Shown piece by piece: positions 54,642 to 63,274 of a stretch of 64,000 bases of DNA. The notes below the pieces were generated by a model. That model worked only from the letters and a program-made list of their open reading frames with translations. It did no database searches and was not told the DNA's origin. The DNA lies in assembly GCA_040635515.1 (NCBI GenBank), contig JBEYHY010000004.1, positions 62,001 to 126,000 of the forward strand, in the 5' to 3' direction. This stretch comes from Prauserella_A sp040635515 (GTDB taxonomy: Bacteria; Actinomycetota; Actinomycetes; Mycobacteriales; Pseudonocardiaceae). The first letter of the stretch is position 1; every line of letters begins with the position of its first letter. The position numbers and the translations under genes are program-made.

Positions 54642-55182
54642 GCTGCTCCGCTCCCCTCCCCTCGACCTCAGCCGGTTTGACAGCCACACGGTGCGTCAAC
54701 GCAGGTCGATGTGGTCAACCTGCGCAGCAGGTATCCACATAGTTGTCCACAACTGTGCATCAATGTACGGCTGTCCGAGGGCACTCCATCCCGCGGGATC
54801 AAGGTACAGCCGGCCGAAGTCTCCCACCTTTCGGCGGCGTGAACGCACCCCTCGCTGAAAAACCGAGAAGAGGCACGCTAACAAGCCGTGGGTGTTGCCA
54901 CAAGACTCGCTTCCGGGGCAGCATTTCATGGTGTACGGCGTGTTGCCATTCGACGATCGTGCGTGTTGTTGATCAATGATGATGGCAGTCGCGCTCCGCT
55001 ACCCGAGGGGCCGGTTTCGGTGTCACCGGGACGGGTGCGTACCCTCGTAAGGTCTGCCGCTGATCGCGGGCTCGTTTGCCTGCCCACCTGACTTTTACAT
55101 TGGCGAGGAGTTCAGGCAAAGGTGGAGCCGCACGTCAGTGGGTGACATGACGAGCAGACGTTGAGACCAGGAGAACTGAGCC
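54642..55182. other. dnaA-rpmH divergent spacer
   Basis: A 541-base gene-free region between the divergent dnaA and rpmH. It contains DnaA boxes (54731-54751) that likely autoregulate dnaA, and the rpmH leader. No other gene is convincing. Confidence 0.7.
54731..54751 (+). promoter_or_regulatory. DnaA boxes in the dnaA promoter region
   Basis: GTATCCACA (54731-54739, one change) and a perfect TTGTCCACA (54743-54751) lie 90-110 bases upstream of the dnaA start. DnaA binding here would repress its own gene, as in other bacteria. Confidence 0.82.
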
Positions 55183-55326
55183 GTGAGCAAGGGCAAGCGC
55201 ACCTTTCAGCCGAACAACCGCCGTCGCGCGCGGACCCATGGGTTCCGGCTGCGGATGCGCACGCGGGCGGGTCGAGCCATTTTGGCGGCACGTCGTCGTA
55301 AGGGCCGTCAGCAGCTTTCCGCCTGA
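55183..55326 (+). CDS. rpmH: Ribosomal protein bL34
   Basis: A 47-residue, Arg/Lys-rich protein: MSKGKRTFQPNNRRRARTHG then FRLRMRTRAGRAILAARRRK and GRQQLSA. It is a component of the large ribosomal subunit. GGAG lies 11 bases before the GTG at 55183. It heads the rpmH-rnpA-yidD-yidC-jag cluster. Confidence 0.97.
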   Translation: MSKGKRTFQPNNRRRARTHGFRLRMRTRAGRAILAARRRKGRQQLSA

Positions 55327-55349
55327 CTTCGTCACCTGCGAGGCGCGGC

Positions 55350-55718
55350 GTGCTACCGACTGACGCTCGCCTTCGGCGGAGTGAGGAGTTCCGTGCGGTA
55401 ATGCGCGGCGGTGCCCGGGCAGGGCGCCGCCGCCTTGTGCTGCACGCGCTCACCGGAAGCGGTGAGCGAACGAAGGCGGGATTCGTAGTGAGTAAAGCCG
55501 TAGGCAACTCGGTGGTGCGCCATCGAGTCACCCGACGCCTACGGCATCTTGTGCGCGCCAGGCTCGGAACCTTGCCGGCCGGTAGCGCGTTGGTCGTTCG
55601 GGCACTTCCACCCGCGGCAACCGCGACGAGTGCCGAGCTGGGCTCGGACCTCGACGCCGCGCTGCGACGATTGAGCCTTTCATCGTCCGCCCGCCACGAC
55701 CATGGACCAGCGGTGTGA
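55350..55718 (+). CDS. rnpA: RnpA: RNase P protein
   Basis: A 122-residue basic protein that binds the RNase P RNA to process tRNA 5' ends. It begins MLPTDARLRRSEEFRAVMRGG, has the RNR-like motif VVSKAVGNSVVRHRVTRRLRHLVR, and lies 23 bases after rpmH. GTG start. Confidence 0.95.
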   Translation: MLPTDARLRRSEEFRAVMRGGARAGRRRLVLHALTGSGERTKAGFVVSKAVGNSVVRHRVTRRLRHLVRARLGTLPAGSALVVRALPPAATATSAELGSDLDAALRRLSLSSSARHDHGPAV

Positions 55719-56047
55719 GTAAAGAGCATGTGGCCGGCAACGAGACGGCCGAGACCCAAGAGCCGACCCGTCCGGCACGGCCGACGCCGGTCGCCTGGGT
55801 GCTGCTGCTCCCCATCCGCTTCTATCGCAAGGCCATTTCCCCATTCCTTCCCCCGATGTGCCGGTTCTACCCGAGCTGCAGCACGTACGCGGCTGAGGCG
55901 CTGACGCGGCACGGAGCCGCTCGCGGTACCTATCTCGCCGTGCGCAGGCTGTTGCGGTGCGGTCCGTGGACCCCGCCGGGGCGAGACCCCGTGCCGGAGA
56001 AGTTCAGCTTCCGGCGCCAAAGCCCTGGTATGTCTACCGAGGAGTAG
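55715..56047 (+). CDS. yidD: YidD: membrane-protein insertion factor
   Basis: A 110-residue protein with the YidD core LLLPIRFYRKAISPFLPPMCRFYPSCSTYAAEALTRHGAARGTYLAVRRLLRCGPW. Its N-terminal extension (about 25 residues) is acidic and variable. The GTG overlaps the rnpA stop by four bases. It aids YidC-dependent membrane insertion. Confidence 0.95.
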   Translation: MSKEHVAGNETAETQEPTRPARPTPVAWVLLLPIRFYRKAISPFLPPMCRFYPSCSTYAAEALTRHGAARGTYLAVRRLLRCGPWTPPGRDPVPEKFSFRRQSPGMSTEE

Positions 56048-56051
56048 CTCA

Positions 56052-57158
56052 GTGCTCGACTTTATCTACTACCCTGTGTCGTTCATCTTGTGGTGTTGGC
56101 ACAAGGTCTTCGGTTTCATCTTCGGTGCGGATAACGCGGTTGCCTGGATCCTCGGCATCATCTTCCTGACCTTCACGGTCCGCGGCATCATGTTCAAGCC
56201 GTTCGTGAAGCAGGTCCGGTCGATGAAGAAGATGCAGGACTTCGCGCCGGAACTCAAGAAGATCCAGAAGAAGTACGCGAACGACCGGCAGCGGCAGGCG
56301 CAGGAAATGCAGCGCCTTCAGCGGGAGCACGGGGTCAACCCGCTGGGTAGCTGCCTACCGATGCTGCTCCAGATTCCGGTCTTCATCGGTCTTAACCACG
56401 TGCTCCGGATGTTCGCGCCGGGGAAGGAAAGCAACTACTTCTTCGACGCCGAGGGCGTCCGGTCCTACGTCGACGCCAAGATTTTCGGTGTCAACCTGGG
56501 TGACGCCATCAACCACGTCTCCGCGCTCGGCGGTGGCGCAGCGGCCGCCGACCCCGGTTGGCACTGGCATGTCGCTCCGGTCGCGATTCCGTTGATGATC
56601 ATCGCGAGCGTCGCGACCCACTTCACGGCACGGCACTCGGTCGCGCGGCAGAACCCGGCATCGGCCACCGCGCAGACCGCCATGATGAACAAGCTAACCC
56701 TGTGGATCTTCCCCGCGGGTGTCCTCATCTTCGGTGCGTTCTTCCCCGTCGGTCTGTTGATCTACTGGCTCGCCAACAACGGCTGGACCCTGATGCAGCA
56801 GCGACTCGTGTACACGCGCATCGACAAGGAAGAGGAAGCGAAGAAGGCGGAGGCCAAAGAGAAGCGTGCCAACCTCGGCCCGAAGCCGGGTCAGAAGCCG
56901 CAGGTCGGCCAGAAACCTCAGGCGGGCCAGAAGCCGAAGCAGAAGGCCGCCCAGCAGAAGCAGGACGAGACCACGCCGGGCGACGAGGGGCAGAAGCCGA
57001 CTCCCAAGGGCGGGGGCAGCGGACAGGGGTCCGCGAAGAACGGCAAGAACGTGAAGAGCGGCAGCAGCACGCGCGGAGGCGCCTGGGCCAAGAACGGTGG
57101 CAACCAGCAGCGCCCGGTCACCCAAGGCAAGAAGACACAGGGACGCAAGCGGCGCTGA
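56052..57158 (+). CDS. yidC: YidC: membrane protein insertase
   Basis: A 368-residue insertase with five membrane segments: N-terminal helix IYYPVSFILWCWHKVFGFI, hydrophobic pore helices including NPLGSCLPMLLQIPVFIGLNHVL and the helix at KLTLWIFPAGVLIFGAFFPVGLLIYWLANN. A long Lys/Gln/Gly-rich C-terminal tail (about 280-368) could bind ribosomes. GTG start, four bases after yidD. Confidence 0.96.
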   Translation: MLDFIYYPVSFILWCWHKVFGFIFGADNAVAWILGIIFLTFTVRGIMFKPFVKQVRSMKKMQDFAPELKKIQKKYANDRQRQAQEMQRLQREHGVNPLGSCLPMLLQIPVFIGLNHVLRMFAPGKESNYFFDAEGVRSYVDAKIFGVNLGDAINHVSALGGGAAAADPGWHWHVAPVAIPLMIIASVATHFTARHSVARQNPASATAQTAMMNKLTLWIFPAGVLIFGAFFPVGLLIYWLANNGWTLMQQRLVYTRIDKEEEAKKAEAKEKRANLGPKPGQKPQVGQKPQAGQKPKQKAAQQKQDETTPGDEGQKPTPKGGGSGQGSAKNGKNVKSGSSTRGGAWAKNGGNQQRPVTQGKKTQGRKRR

Positions 57159-57184
57159 CGCCCTCGCGTTGAGAGGAGAACGAC

Positions 57185-57754
57185 ATGTCGGAAACCGCCG
57201 AGGTTATTGGCGCCGAACAACAAGAGGCCGACGAGGTCTCGCAGGTGGAGGAGACCGAGGAGCAGGACGCTACCGAGTCGAAGGGGTCGGAGGACGATCT
57301 GCTCGTCCAGGAGGGCGACATCGCCGGGGACTACCTGGAGCGGCTCCTCGACATCCTGGACTACGACGGCGATATCGATCTTGACGTCGAGGCGGGCAGG
57401 GCGATCGTCAGCATCGACGGTGGCGAGGACCTGGACAAGCTCGTCGGCACTCGCGGCAATGTCCTTGAGTCGCTTCAGGAACTGACTCGGCTGGCGGTTC
57501 AGCAAGAGACCGGTAATCGCAGCAGGCTCATGTTGGACATCGCGGGCTGGCGTGCGGCTCGCAGGGAAGAGCTTCGCGAACTCGGCCGCTCCACCGCCGA
57601 GTCGGTGGCTGCCTCCGGTGAGCGCACTCGGCTGCAGCCGATGAGTCCCTTCGAGCGGAAGGTCGTTCACGACGCGGTCGCCGCGGTCGAGGGCGTCACG
57701 AGCGAGAGTGAGGGCGAGGAGCCCAAGCGTCGAGTCGTGGTGCTGCCCGAGTAG
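57185..57754 (+). CDS. jag: Jag/KhpB: KH-R3H RNA-binding protein
   Basis: A 189-residue protein. An acidic N-terminus (about 1-40) precedes a KH domain (VSIDGGEDLDKLVGTRGNVLESLQELTRL) and an R3H domain (SRLMLDIAGWRAARREELRELGRSTAE, then RLQPMSPFERKVVHDAVA). It binds RNA, often with KhpA. Followed by a strong terminator at 57772-57802. Confidence 0.94.
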   Translation: MSETAEVIGAEQQEADEVSQVEETEEQDATESKGSEDDLLVQEGDIAGDYLERLLDILDYDGDIDLDVEAGRAIVSIDGGEDLDKLVGTRGNVLESLQELTRLAVQQETGNRSRLMLDIAGWRAARREELRELGRSTAESVAASGERTRLQPMSPFERKVVHDAVAAVEGVTSESEGEEPKRRVVVLPE

Positions 57755-57771
57755 GCGCTCCCCTCCTGACC

Positions 57772-57802
57772 AAGCGGCCCACCGGAATCCGGTGGGCCGC
57801 TT
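57772..57802 (+). terminator. Rho-independent terminator after jag
   Basis: Arms AAGCGGCCCACCGG (57772-57785) and CCGGTGGGCCGCTT (57789-57802) pair over 14 bases with a three-base loop and are followed by a T run (57801-57806). It ends the rpmH-to-jag operon. Confidence 0.93.
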
Positions 57803-57809
57803 TTTTGTG

Positions 57810-57833
57810 TCCGAGTTTCACGTGAAACTCGGA
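57810..57833. promoter_or_regulatory. parS site 1
   Basis: A perfect 24-base palindrome whose centre GTTTCACGTGAAAC (57815-57828) is the consensus ParB-binding core. It lies between the jag terminator and rsmG, 0.9 kb from parA. Confidence 0.95.
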
Positions 57834-57921
57834 TTAGGACCGGACCGGCAGTGGACTTCTCCACATCTGCGGACTGTCGCGTCGCGTTCGCGTTGGCATC
57901 GGGGAGAATCGACGAGGGCTC

Positions 57922-57935
57922 GTTCCACGTGAAAC
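57922..57935. promoter_or_regulatory. parS site 2
   Basis: GTTCCACGTGAAAC, one change from the consensus core, just 26 bases before the rsmG start. ParB binding could affect rsmG expression. Confidence 0.9.
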
Positions 57936-57960
57936 AGCGAGCCTGAGGAGGAGTGGTTCA

Positions 57961-58656
57961 GTGGACTTGGACGGATCGGAGTCCGCCGCTCCGGCGGCAG
58001 CGTCCACCATCTTTGGAGACCGGCTGGAACTGGCCGGGCAATATGTCGATCTCCTGGAGCGGCACGGCGTAGACCGAGGACTCATCGGGCCTCGCGAAGC
58101 GGATCGCCTATGGGATCGACACGTACTCAACTCCGCTGTCATCGGTGAGGTGATTCCGGAAGGTGCGCGAGTGATCGATGTCGGATCTGGCGCGGGTCTC
58201 CCCGGAGTGCCGCTGGCCATCAGTCGGCCGGATCTCGATATCGTGCTACTGGAACCGATGGCGCGGCGGGTCGACTGGCTGACAGAGGTGTCCGAGACGC
58301 TTTCTCTGTCGTTGACGGTCTTGCGCGGTCGGGCCGAAGAGAAGCAGGTGCGCGAACACGTAGGTCTTGCCGATGTCGTAACCGCTCGTGCGGTAGCTCC
58401 CCTCGCCCGGTTGGCAGGTTGGTGTCTTCCTCTGGTGCGACCGAAGGGAAGCCTGGCGGCGTTGAAGGGCGCGAGCGCTCACGACGAGATCGAGCGCGAT
58501 CGAGTTGCGATCACGAAGGCAGGCGGTGGCGATCCATCGCTGACGATGTGTGGCTCCGGCGTGCTGGATACGTCGACCACGGTGGTGCTGATCGAACGCA
58601 CCGAGAAGCGCAAGACCGGACGGTCTCGACGGCAGGCCGGTGCGCGTTCGAGATGA
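57961..58656 (+). CDS. rsmG: RsmG: 16S rRNA m7G527 methyltransferase
   Basis: A 231-residue methyltransferase that places N7-methylguanosine at position 527 of 16S rRNA; its loss gives low-level streptomycin resistance in actinobacteria. SAM-binding VIDVGSGAGLPGVPLAI (near 65-81) and RAEEKQVREHVGLADVVTARAVAPL define the family. It is flanked by parS sites on both sides. GTG start with AGGAGG upstream (57947-57952). Confidence 0.95.
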   Translation: MDLDGSESAAPAAASTIFGDRLELAGQYVDLLERHGVDRGLIGPREADRLWDRHVLNSAVIGEVIPEGARVIDVGSGAGLPGVPLAISRPDLDIVLLEPMARRVDWLTEVSETLSLSLTVLRGRAEEKQVREHVGLADVVTARAVAPLARLAGWCLPLVRPKGSLAALKGASAHDEIERDRVAITKAGGGDPSLTMCGSGVLDTSTTVVLIERTEKRKTGRSRRQAGARSR

Positions 58657-58699
58657 AAGGATTGGCGGAGCGAATGACGATCTGTACGGAGCGGCGGAT

Positions 58700-58713
58700 G
58701 TTCCACGTGAAAC
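58700..58713. promoter_or_regulatory. parS site 3
   Basis: GTTCCACGTGAAAC, one change from consensus, in the rsmG-parA gap, 37 bases before the chosen parA start. Confidence 0.9.
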
Positions 58714-58750
58714 GGTGCACCAGGCAAACCGGTACGGGAAGGGGCGCCCG

Positions 58751-59659
58751 GTGAATCCTCCCCGTGAGATGAGCGCGGAGCGTGGTCTCGGCTGGACCCC
58801 GATTGCCGAAGAAGCCGAGCGCGCGGCCCGCGTTCTCCACCCCGACGCGAATGCGATGCCCCGCCCGACTCGGCGCCGGGTGCTGACCGTCGCCAACCAG
58901 AAGGGCGGCGTCGGCAAGACGACCAGCACGGTCAATCTTGCGGCCGGACTCGCCCTCCATGGCCTCAAGACGCTTGTCATCGACCTCGACCCGCAGGGGA
59001 ACGCCAGTACCGCGCTCGACGTCGACCACCGCTCCGGCACCCCATCGGTCTACGAGATGCTCATCGGCGAGGTCTCCCTCGTGGACGCGACTCAGGTCAG
59101 CAGCCAGTCCCCCAACCTGATGTGTGTACCCGCGACCATCGACCTCGCCGGTGCCGAGATCGAACTCGTGTCGATGGCTTCCCGTGAGTCGCGGCTCAAG
59201 GAGGCGCTGTCCAAGGAAGCGCTCGACGAACTCGGTGTCGACTACGTCTTCGTGGACTGCCCACCCTCGCTCGGCCTGCTCACGGTGAACGCGCTGTCGG
59301 CAGCGCACGAGGTGCTTATCCCGATCCAGTGCGAGTACTACGCGCTGGAAGGTCTCGGTCAGCTTCTGAGCAATATCGAACTGGTGCAGAAGCACCTCAA
59401 TCCCGCGCTTGTGGTCTCGACGATTCTGCTCACGATGTACGACGGGCGCACCAAGCTCGCCGACCAGGTGACGCAGGAAGTGCGCAATCACTTCGGTGAC
59501 GTTGTGCTCAAGACGATCATTCCGCGAAGCGTGAAGGTCTCCGAGGCGCCAGGCTATGGGCAGACCGTTCTGGCTTACGACCCCGGTTCGCGGGGGTCCA
59601 TGAGTTATGTCGACGCGGCTCGGGAAGTTGCCGAGCGTGGAGCGAGGGGACAGAGATGA
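58751..59659 (+). CDS. parA: ParA/Soj: chromosome partition ATPase
   Basis: A 302-residue ATPase with deviant Walker A NQKGGVGKTTSTVN near residues 56-69, LVIDLDPQGNAST, and VFVDCPPSLGLLT. It moves ParB-parS nucleoprotein complexes along the nucleoid. GTG at 58751 is preferred for an AAGGGG ribosome site six bases upstream; ATG at 58769 is the alternative. Overlaps parB by four bases. Confidence 0.95.
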   Translation: MNPPREMSAERGLGWTPIAEEAERAARVLHPDANAMPRPTRRRVLTVANQKGGVGKTTSTVNLAAGLALHGLKTLVIDLDPQGNASTALDVDHRSGTPSVYEMLIGEVSLVDATQVSSQSPNLMCVPATIDLAGAEIELVSMASRESRLKEALSKEALDELGVDYVFVDCPPSLGLLTVNALSAAHEVLIPIQCEYYALEGLGQLLSNIELVQKHLNPALVVSTILLTMYDGRTKLADQVTQEVRNHFGDVVLKTIIPRSVKVSEAPGYGQTVLAYDPGSRGSMSYVDAAREVAERGARGQR

Positions 59660-60675
59660 GCGAACGCAGGGGTGGTCTTGGTCGCGGGTTAGCCGCGCTG
59701 ATTCCCACTGGGCCGGTGAGTTCGGAGGAGGTCGTCACCGCCGAGGTGAAGACCGATCAGACCGCCGTTCCAGCTCCCCCGCCCGCCGACGACAGCGGAT
59801 GGTTCGCGGCCAACGGCGCGGTCAAGGGGCACGCGGGTGAGGTCGCCGGTGCCGTCTACCGCGAGGTGCCGGTCGGCTCGATCAAGGCGAATCCGAAGCA
59901 GCCGAGGCAGGTCTTCGACGAGGAAGCACTGGCCGAGCTGGAGCACTCGATCCGCGAATTCGGCTTGATGCAGCCGATCGTCGTCAGGCAGCTGCCTGAC
60001 GACGAGTACGAGCTCGTCATGGGCGAGCGCAGGCTTCGGGCGTCCCAGCAGGCCGAGCTGGAGTTCATCCCGGCCATCGTCAGGCAGACGGCCGACGAGG
60101 CCATGCTGCGGGACGCGTTGCTGGAGAACATCCACCGGGTCCAGCTCAACCCTCTCGAAGAGGCGGCCGCATATCAGCAACTGCTTGACGAATTCGACGT
60201 CACCCACGAGGAACTGGCCTCGCGGATAGGCAGGAGCAGGCCGGTCATCACCAACACGATCCGGCTGCTCCGACTCCCCCTCCCCGTCCAGCGGCGGGTG
60301 GCCGCCGGGGTGCTGTCGGCCGGGCACGCGCGGGCGTTGCTGTCGCTGGACGAACCGGAAGCCCAAGAAGAACTGGCGGCAAAGATCGTCGCGGAGGGGC
60401 TGTCGGTCCGGGCGACCGAGGAGGCGGTGACGCTCGCGAAAGGTGCGGCGAAGCCGAAGCAGAAGGCACCCGCCCGCAAGCCGATGCAGGCACCGGGACT
60501 TCAGGATCTCGCGGAGCGACTGTCGGACTCGTTCGACACGAGGGTCAAGGTCGACCTCGGTCGCCGTAAGGGGCGGATCGTCGTCGAGTTCGGGTCGGTC
60601 GACGATCTCGAACGCATTGTCGCTCTCATGGACCCAAACAAGACAAACCAGACACGAAAAACCGATGACCAATGA
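59656..60675 (+). CDS. parB: ParB/Spo0J: centromere-binding CTPase
   Basis: A 339-residue protein. The CTP-binding N-domain carries QPIVVRQ and GERRLRAS; the HTH domain (VTHEELASRIGRSRPVITNTIRLLRLP) reads parS; the C-terminal dimerisation domain ends near KVDLGRRKGRIVVEFGSVDDLERIVALM. It loads at the nearby parS sites and slides as a clamp. ATGA overlap with parA. Confidence 0.96.
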   Translation: MSERRGGLGRGLAALIPTGPVSSEEVVTAEVKTDQTAVPAPPPADDSGWFAANGAVKGHAGEVAGAVYREVPVGSIKANPKQPRQVFDEEALAELEHSIREFGLMQPIVVRQLPDDEYELVMGERRLRASQQAELEFIPAIVRQTADEAMLRDALLENIHRVQLNPLEEAAAYQQLLDEFDVTHEELASRIGRSRPVITNTIRLLRLPLPVQRRVAAGVLSAGHARALLSLDEPEAQEELAAKIVAEGLSVRATEEAVTLAKGAAKPKQKAPARKPMQAPGLQDLAERLSDSFDTRVKVDLGRRKGRIVVEFGSVDDLERIVALMDPNKTNQTRKTDDQ

Positions 60676-60719
60676 CACCAGGTCATTTCGTCACGGTGAT
60701 GATTTAGAAAAGGTGCCGA

Positions 60720-61670
60720 TCAGCTCCCGCGCTCGACCGCGCGGGAGATCAGGCCGGAGAAGACGGAGCCGAGTGACGTTCCGTCCGCCTCCAAAGCCAT
60801 GGGCACCGTCGAGGTCTCGGTCAACCCCGGTGAGGAGTTGACTTCGAGGAAGTACACGGTGCCGTCGGAGGCGACTATCGCGTCGGTGCGCGAGATGTCG
60901 CGCAACCCCAGCAACCGGTGTGCGCCGACGGCGAGTTCGCCGACCGCCTTGGCCGTTTCCTCGGAGAGTCTCGCCGGCGTGAAGAAGTCGGTGAGCCCCG
61001 CCGTGTAGCGCGCGGTGTAGTCGTAAACGCCGTTTTCCGGAACGATCTCGACCGCGGGCAATGCGCGAGGGCCGGACTCCCCTTCGACTACCGTCACCGC
61101 GACCTCGACCCCGTCGATGAACCGCTCGGCCAGGACGGTGTCGCCGTAGGCGAAGCAACCGACCATCGCGGCGGGAAGCTCCGAGGCGCTCCTGACTACC
61201 TGAGTGCCGAGCGCGGAACCGCCTTCGTCCGGCTTGAGCATCAGCGGAAGGCCGAGCCGGTCGACGATCGCGTCGAGTACCGCCTGCGCGCCCAACTCCC
61301 GGAAAGTGCTGTGTGGCAGCACGATCCAATCGGGCGTCGCGAAGTCGGCGCCGGCGACGAGTGCCTTCGCGATGGGCTTGTCCCATGCTTTGCGGCAACT
61401 ACGTGAGCTTGTGCCGACGAACGGCACCCCGAGCATCTCCAATACCGCCTGGACGGAGCCGTTCTCGCCTTCTCCTCCGTGCAGGGCGATGACCGCCGCG
61501 TCCGGTCGCTCGTCCCGCAGGCGGGCTATGAGGCCGGAATCGGTGTCCCACTCGTCGACCGTGATGCCCTGATCGCGAAGGGCGACGGAAAGCCGGCGTC
61601 CCGATCGCAGCGAGACGTCCCGCTCGTGCGAGAGGCCGCCCGCGAGCACGGCGACAGTGGGTTCGGACAC
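60720..61670 (-). CDS. D-alanine-D-alanine ligase family protein
   Basis: A 316-residue ATP-grasp ligase. N-terminal VAVLAGGLSHERDVSLRSG, ATP-binding LPLMLKPDEGGSALGTQVV and VYFLEVNSSPGLTETS match Ddl, which makes the D-Ala-D-Ala end of the peptidoglycan stem. Some actinobacteria carry a second Ddl-like enzyme here beside parB, so substrate choice (D-Ala versus others) is not settled. Convergent with parB, 44 bases apart. Confidence 0.88.
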   Translation of the reverse strand: MSEPTVAVLAGGLSHERDVSLRSGRRLSVALRDQGITVDEWDTDSGLIARLRDERPDAAVIALHGGEGENGSVQAVLEMLGVPFVGTSSRSCRKAWDKPIAKALVAGADFATPDWIVLPHSTFRELGAQAVLDAIVDRLGLPLMLKPDEGGSALGTQVVRSASELPAAMVGCFAYGDTVLAERFIDGVEVAVTVVEGESGPRALPAVEIVPENGVYDYTARYTAGLTDFFTPARLSEETAKAVGELAVGAHRLLGLRDISRTDAIVASDGTVYFLEVNSSPGLTETSTVPMALEADGTSLGSVFSGLISRAVERGS

Positions 61671-61736
61671 GGGGAAACTCCTCGGTGCTGGAAAACTCTG
61701 GAAGTGCGAAAAGCCTTGCGCGACGGGAAAAGCCGG

Positions 61737-63068
61737 TCAGGCCGTGTCGGGTCCGGGGAACTGCGGTCCGGAAACGGCCCGGGTCGTGACGCTGCCGAAC
61801 GTCCGCATGAGGTCCATTTCGGACTCAAGGACGCCCGCGAGCCTGCGCACGCCCTCACGAATCCGTTCCGGAGTCGGGTAGCAATAGGAAAGCCGCATCT
61901 GCCTGCTGCCGAAACCGTCGGCGTAGAAACCGGTTCCCGACGCGTAAGCGACCCGTGCCGTGACGGCGCGCGCGAGCATGGCCTTGGTGTCGACTCCCTC
62001 GGGAACCGTGACCCAGACGTAGAAACCGCCGTCCGGCTGGGTCCACGTGCAGCCCGCCGGCAGGTGCTGTTCAAGCGCTGACAGCATGGCGTCGCGACGT
62101 TCCCTGTAGTTCTCGCGGAAGGTCTTGACCTGTCCCTTCCAGTCATGCGTTGCCAGATAACGGGAAACGACGAGCTGGTTGAGCGTCGGCGGGCACAGTG
62201 TCGCCGATTCCGCGGCCAGCACGAGCTTTTCGCGCACCGCGTGGGGAGCGAGCACCCAGCCGACGCGAAGACCGGAGGCGAAGGTCTTGGAGAACGATCC
62301 GAGGTAGACCACGTTGTCCGGATCCATCGAGCGCAGCGCCGGATAGGTCTGACCGTCGAAACCGAGCAGGCCGTAGGGATTGTCCTCGACGACGAGGACG
62401 TCGTTTTCCCTGCAGATTTCAAGGATCTCGGCGCGTCGTTCCACCGCGAGCGTCACGCCGGCCGGGTTGTGGAAGTTCGGGATGGTGTAAAGGAACTTCA
62501 CCCGCTCGCCTTGGCGCTTGGCGTACGCGAGCGCTTCCCTGAGCGTCTCGGGAACGAGCCCGTCGTCGTCCATGGCGACGTGTACGACCTTGGCCTGATA
62601 CGCGGCGAACGAACCGAGAGCGCCGACGTAGGAGGGGCCTTCGGCGATCACGACGTCCCCGGGGTCACAGAAGAGCCGGGTCACCATGTCGAGGCCCATT
62701 TGAGAGCCGACGGTGACGACGACGTCATCGGGGTGCGCTGTGATGCCTTCCATCGCCATGACGTCGCAGATTTGCTCACGTAGAGCCGGAACACCGTGCG
62801 CGGAGCCGTACTGGAGCGCAACGAGGCCGTCCTCGGCGATGAGCTCCGCCATCTGGCTCGACAGCGATTCGAGGGGCAATGCCGCGAGGTTGGGCATGCC
62901 GCCGGCCAGTGAGACGACCTCGGGCCTGCTGGCGACCGCGAACAACGCTCGGATCTCCGACGCCGTCATTCCCGCCGTGCGCGCGGCGTAACGGTCGAGG
63001 TGAGGGTCGAGATTGTGGCGGCCGGGCTCCGACCCCTGTCTGTGCTCCGGTGGCTGAGCGGCATTCAT
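61737..63068 (-). CDS. PLP-dependent class I/II aminotransferase (2-aminoadipate/kynurenine-like)
   Basis: A 443-residue enzyme. MTASEIRALFAVASRPEVVSLAGGMPNLAALP opens the domain; the PLP lysine is in YLGSFSKTFASGLRVGWVLAP; NFHNPAGVTLAVERR and DNPYGLLGFDG are the cofactor pocket. It is of the PLP-dependent group related to MocR C-domains and 2-aminoadipate aminotransferases. ATG at 63068 gives the conserved start; the frame extends further but with no similarity. Confidence 0.87.
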   Translation of the reverse strand: MNAAQPPEHRQGSEPGRHNLDPHLDRYAARTAGMTASEIRALFAVASRPEVVSLAGGMPNLAALPLESLSSQMAELIAEDGLVALQYGSAHGVPALREQICDVMAMEGITAHPDDVVVTVGSQMGLDMVTRLFCDPGDVVIAEGPSYVGALGSFAAYQAKVVHVAMDDDGLVPETLREALAYAKRQGERVKFLYTIPNFHNPAGVTLAVERRAEILEICRENDVLVVEDNPYGLLGFDGQTYPALRSMDPDNVVYLGSFSKTFASGLRVGWVLAPHAVREKLVLAAESATLCPPTLNQLVVSRYLATHDWKGQVKTFRENYRERRDAMLSALEQHLPAGCTWTQPDGGFYVWVTVPEGVDTKAMLARAVTARVAYASGTGFYADGFGSRQMRLSYCYPTPERIREGVRRLAGVLESEMDLMRTFGSVTTRAVSGPQFPGPDTA

Positions 63069-63274
63069 CGCACACTTCTGTCTGCTTCGAAAAGCGCGTC
63101 GGCAGTTGGTCGGTCTACCAGCGGGTAGACCCCAATGAGTGTAACGTCCGTTGGTTGGCCCACTCCCCGCTTTCCGCCGCTTGTCACATCGGCCTATGCT
63201 TTGCTGGCCTCCGCGGCGCCGTCTCGCGCGCGTCGGCACAAGATCGATAGTCGGGTTTTCCAGGGGAGGTCGGG
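63069..63274. other. Divergent spacer of aminotransferase and GNAT genes
   Basis: A 206-base spacer with the promoters of the two divergent genes. GGAGG (63264-63268) precedes the GNAT GTG. Nothing else stands out. Confidence 0.5.

Noticed and set aside
55076..55101. TTGCCT and TACATT as an rpmH promoter
   Set aside because: The 14-base spacer is too short for a convincing sigma-70-type promoter.
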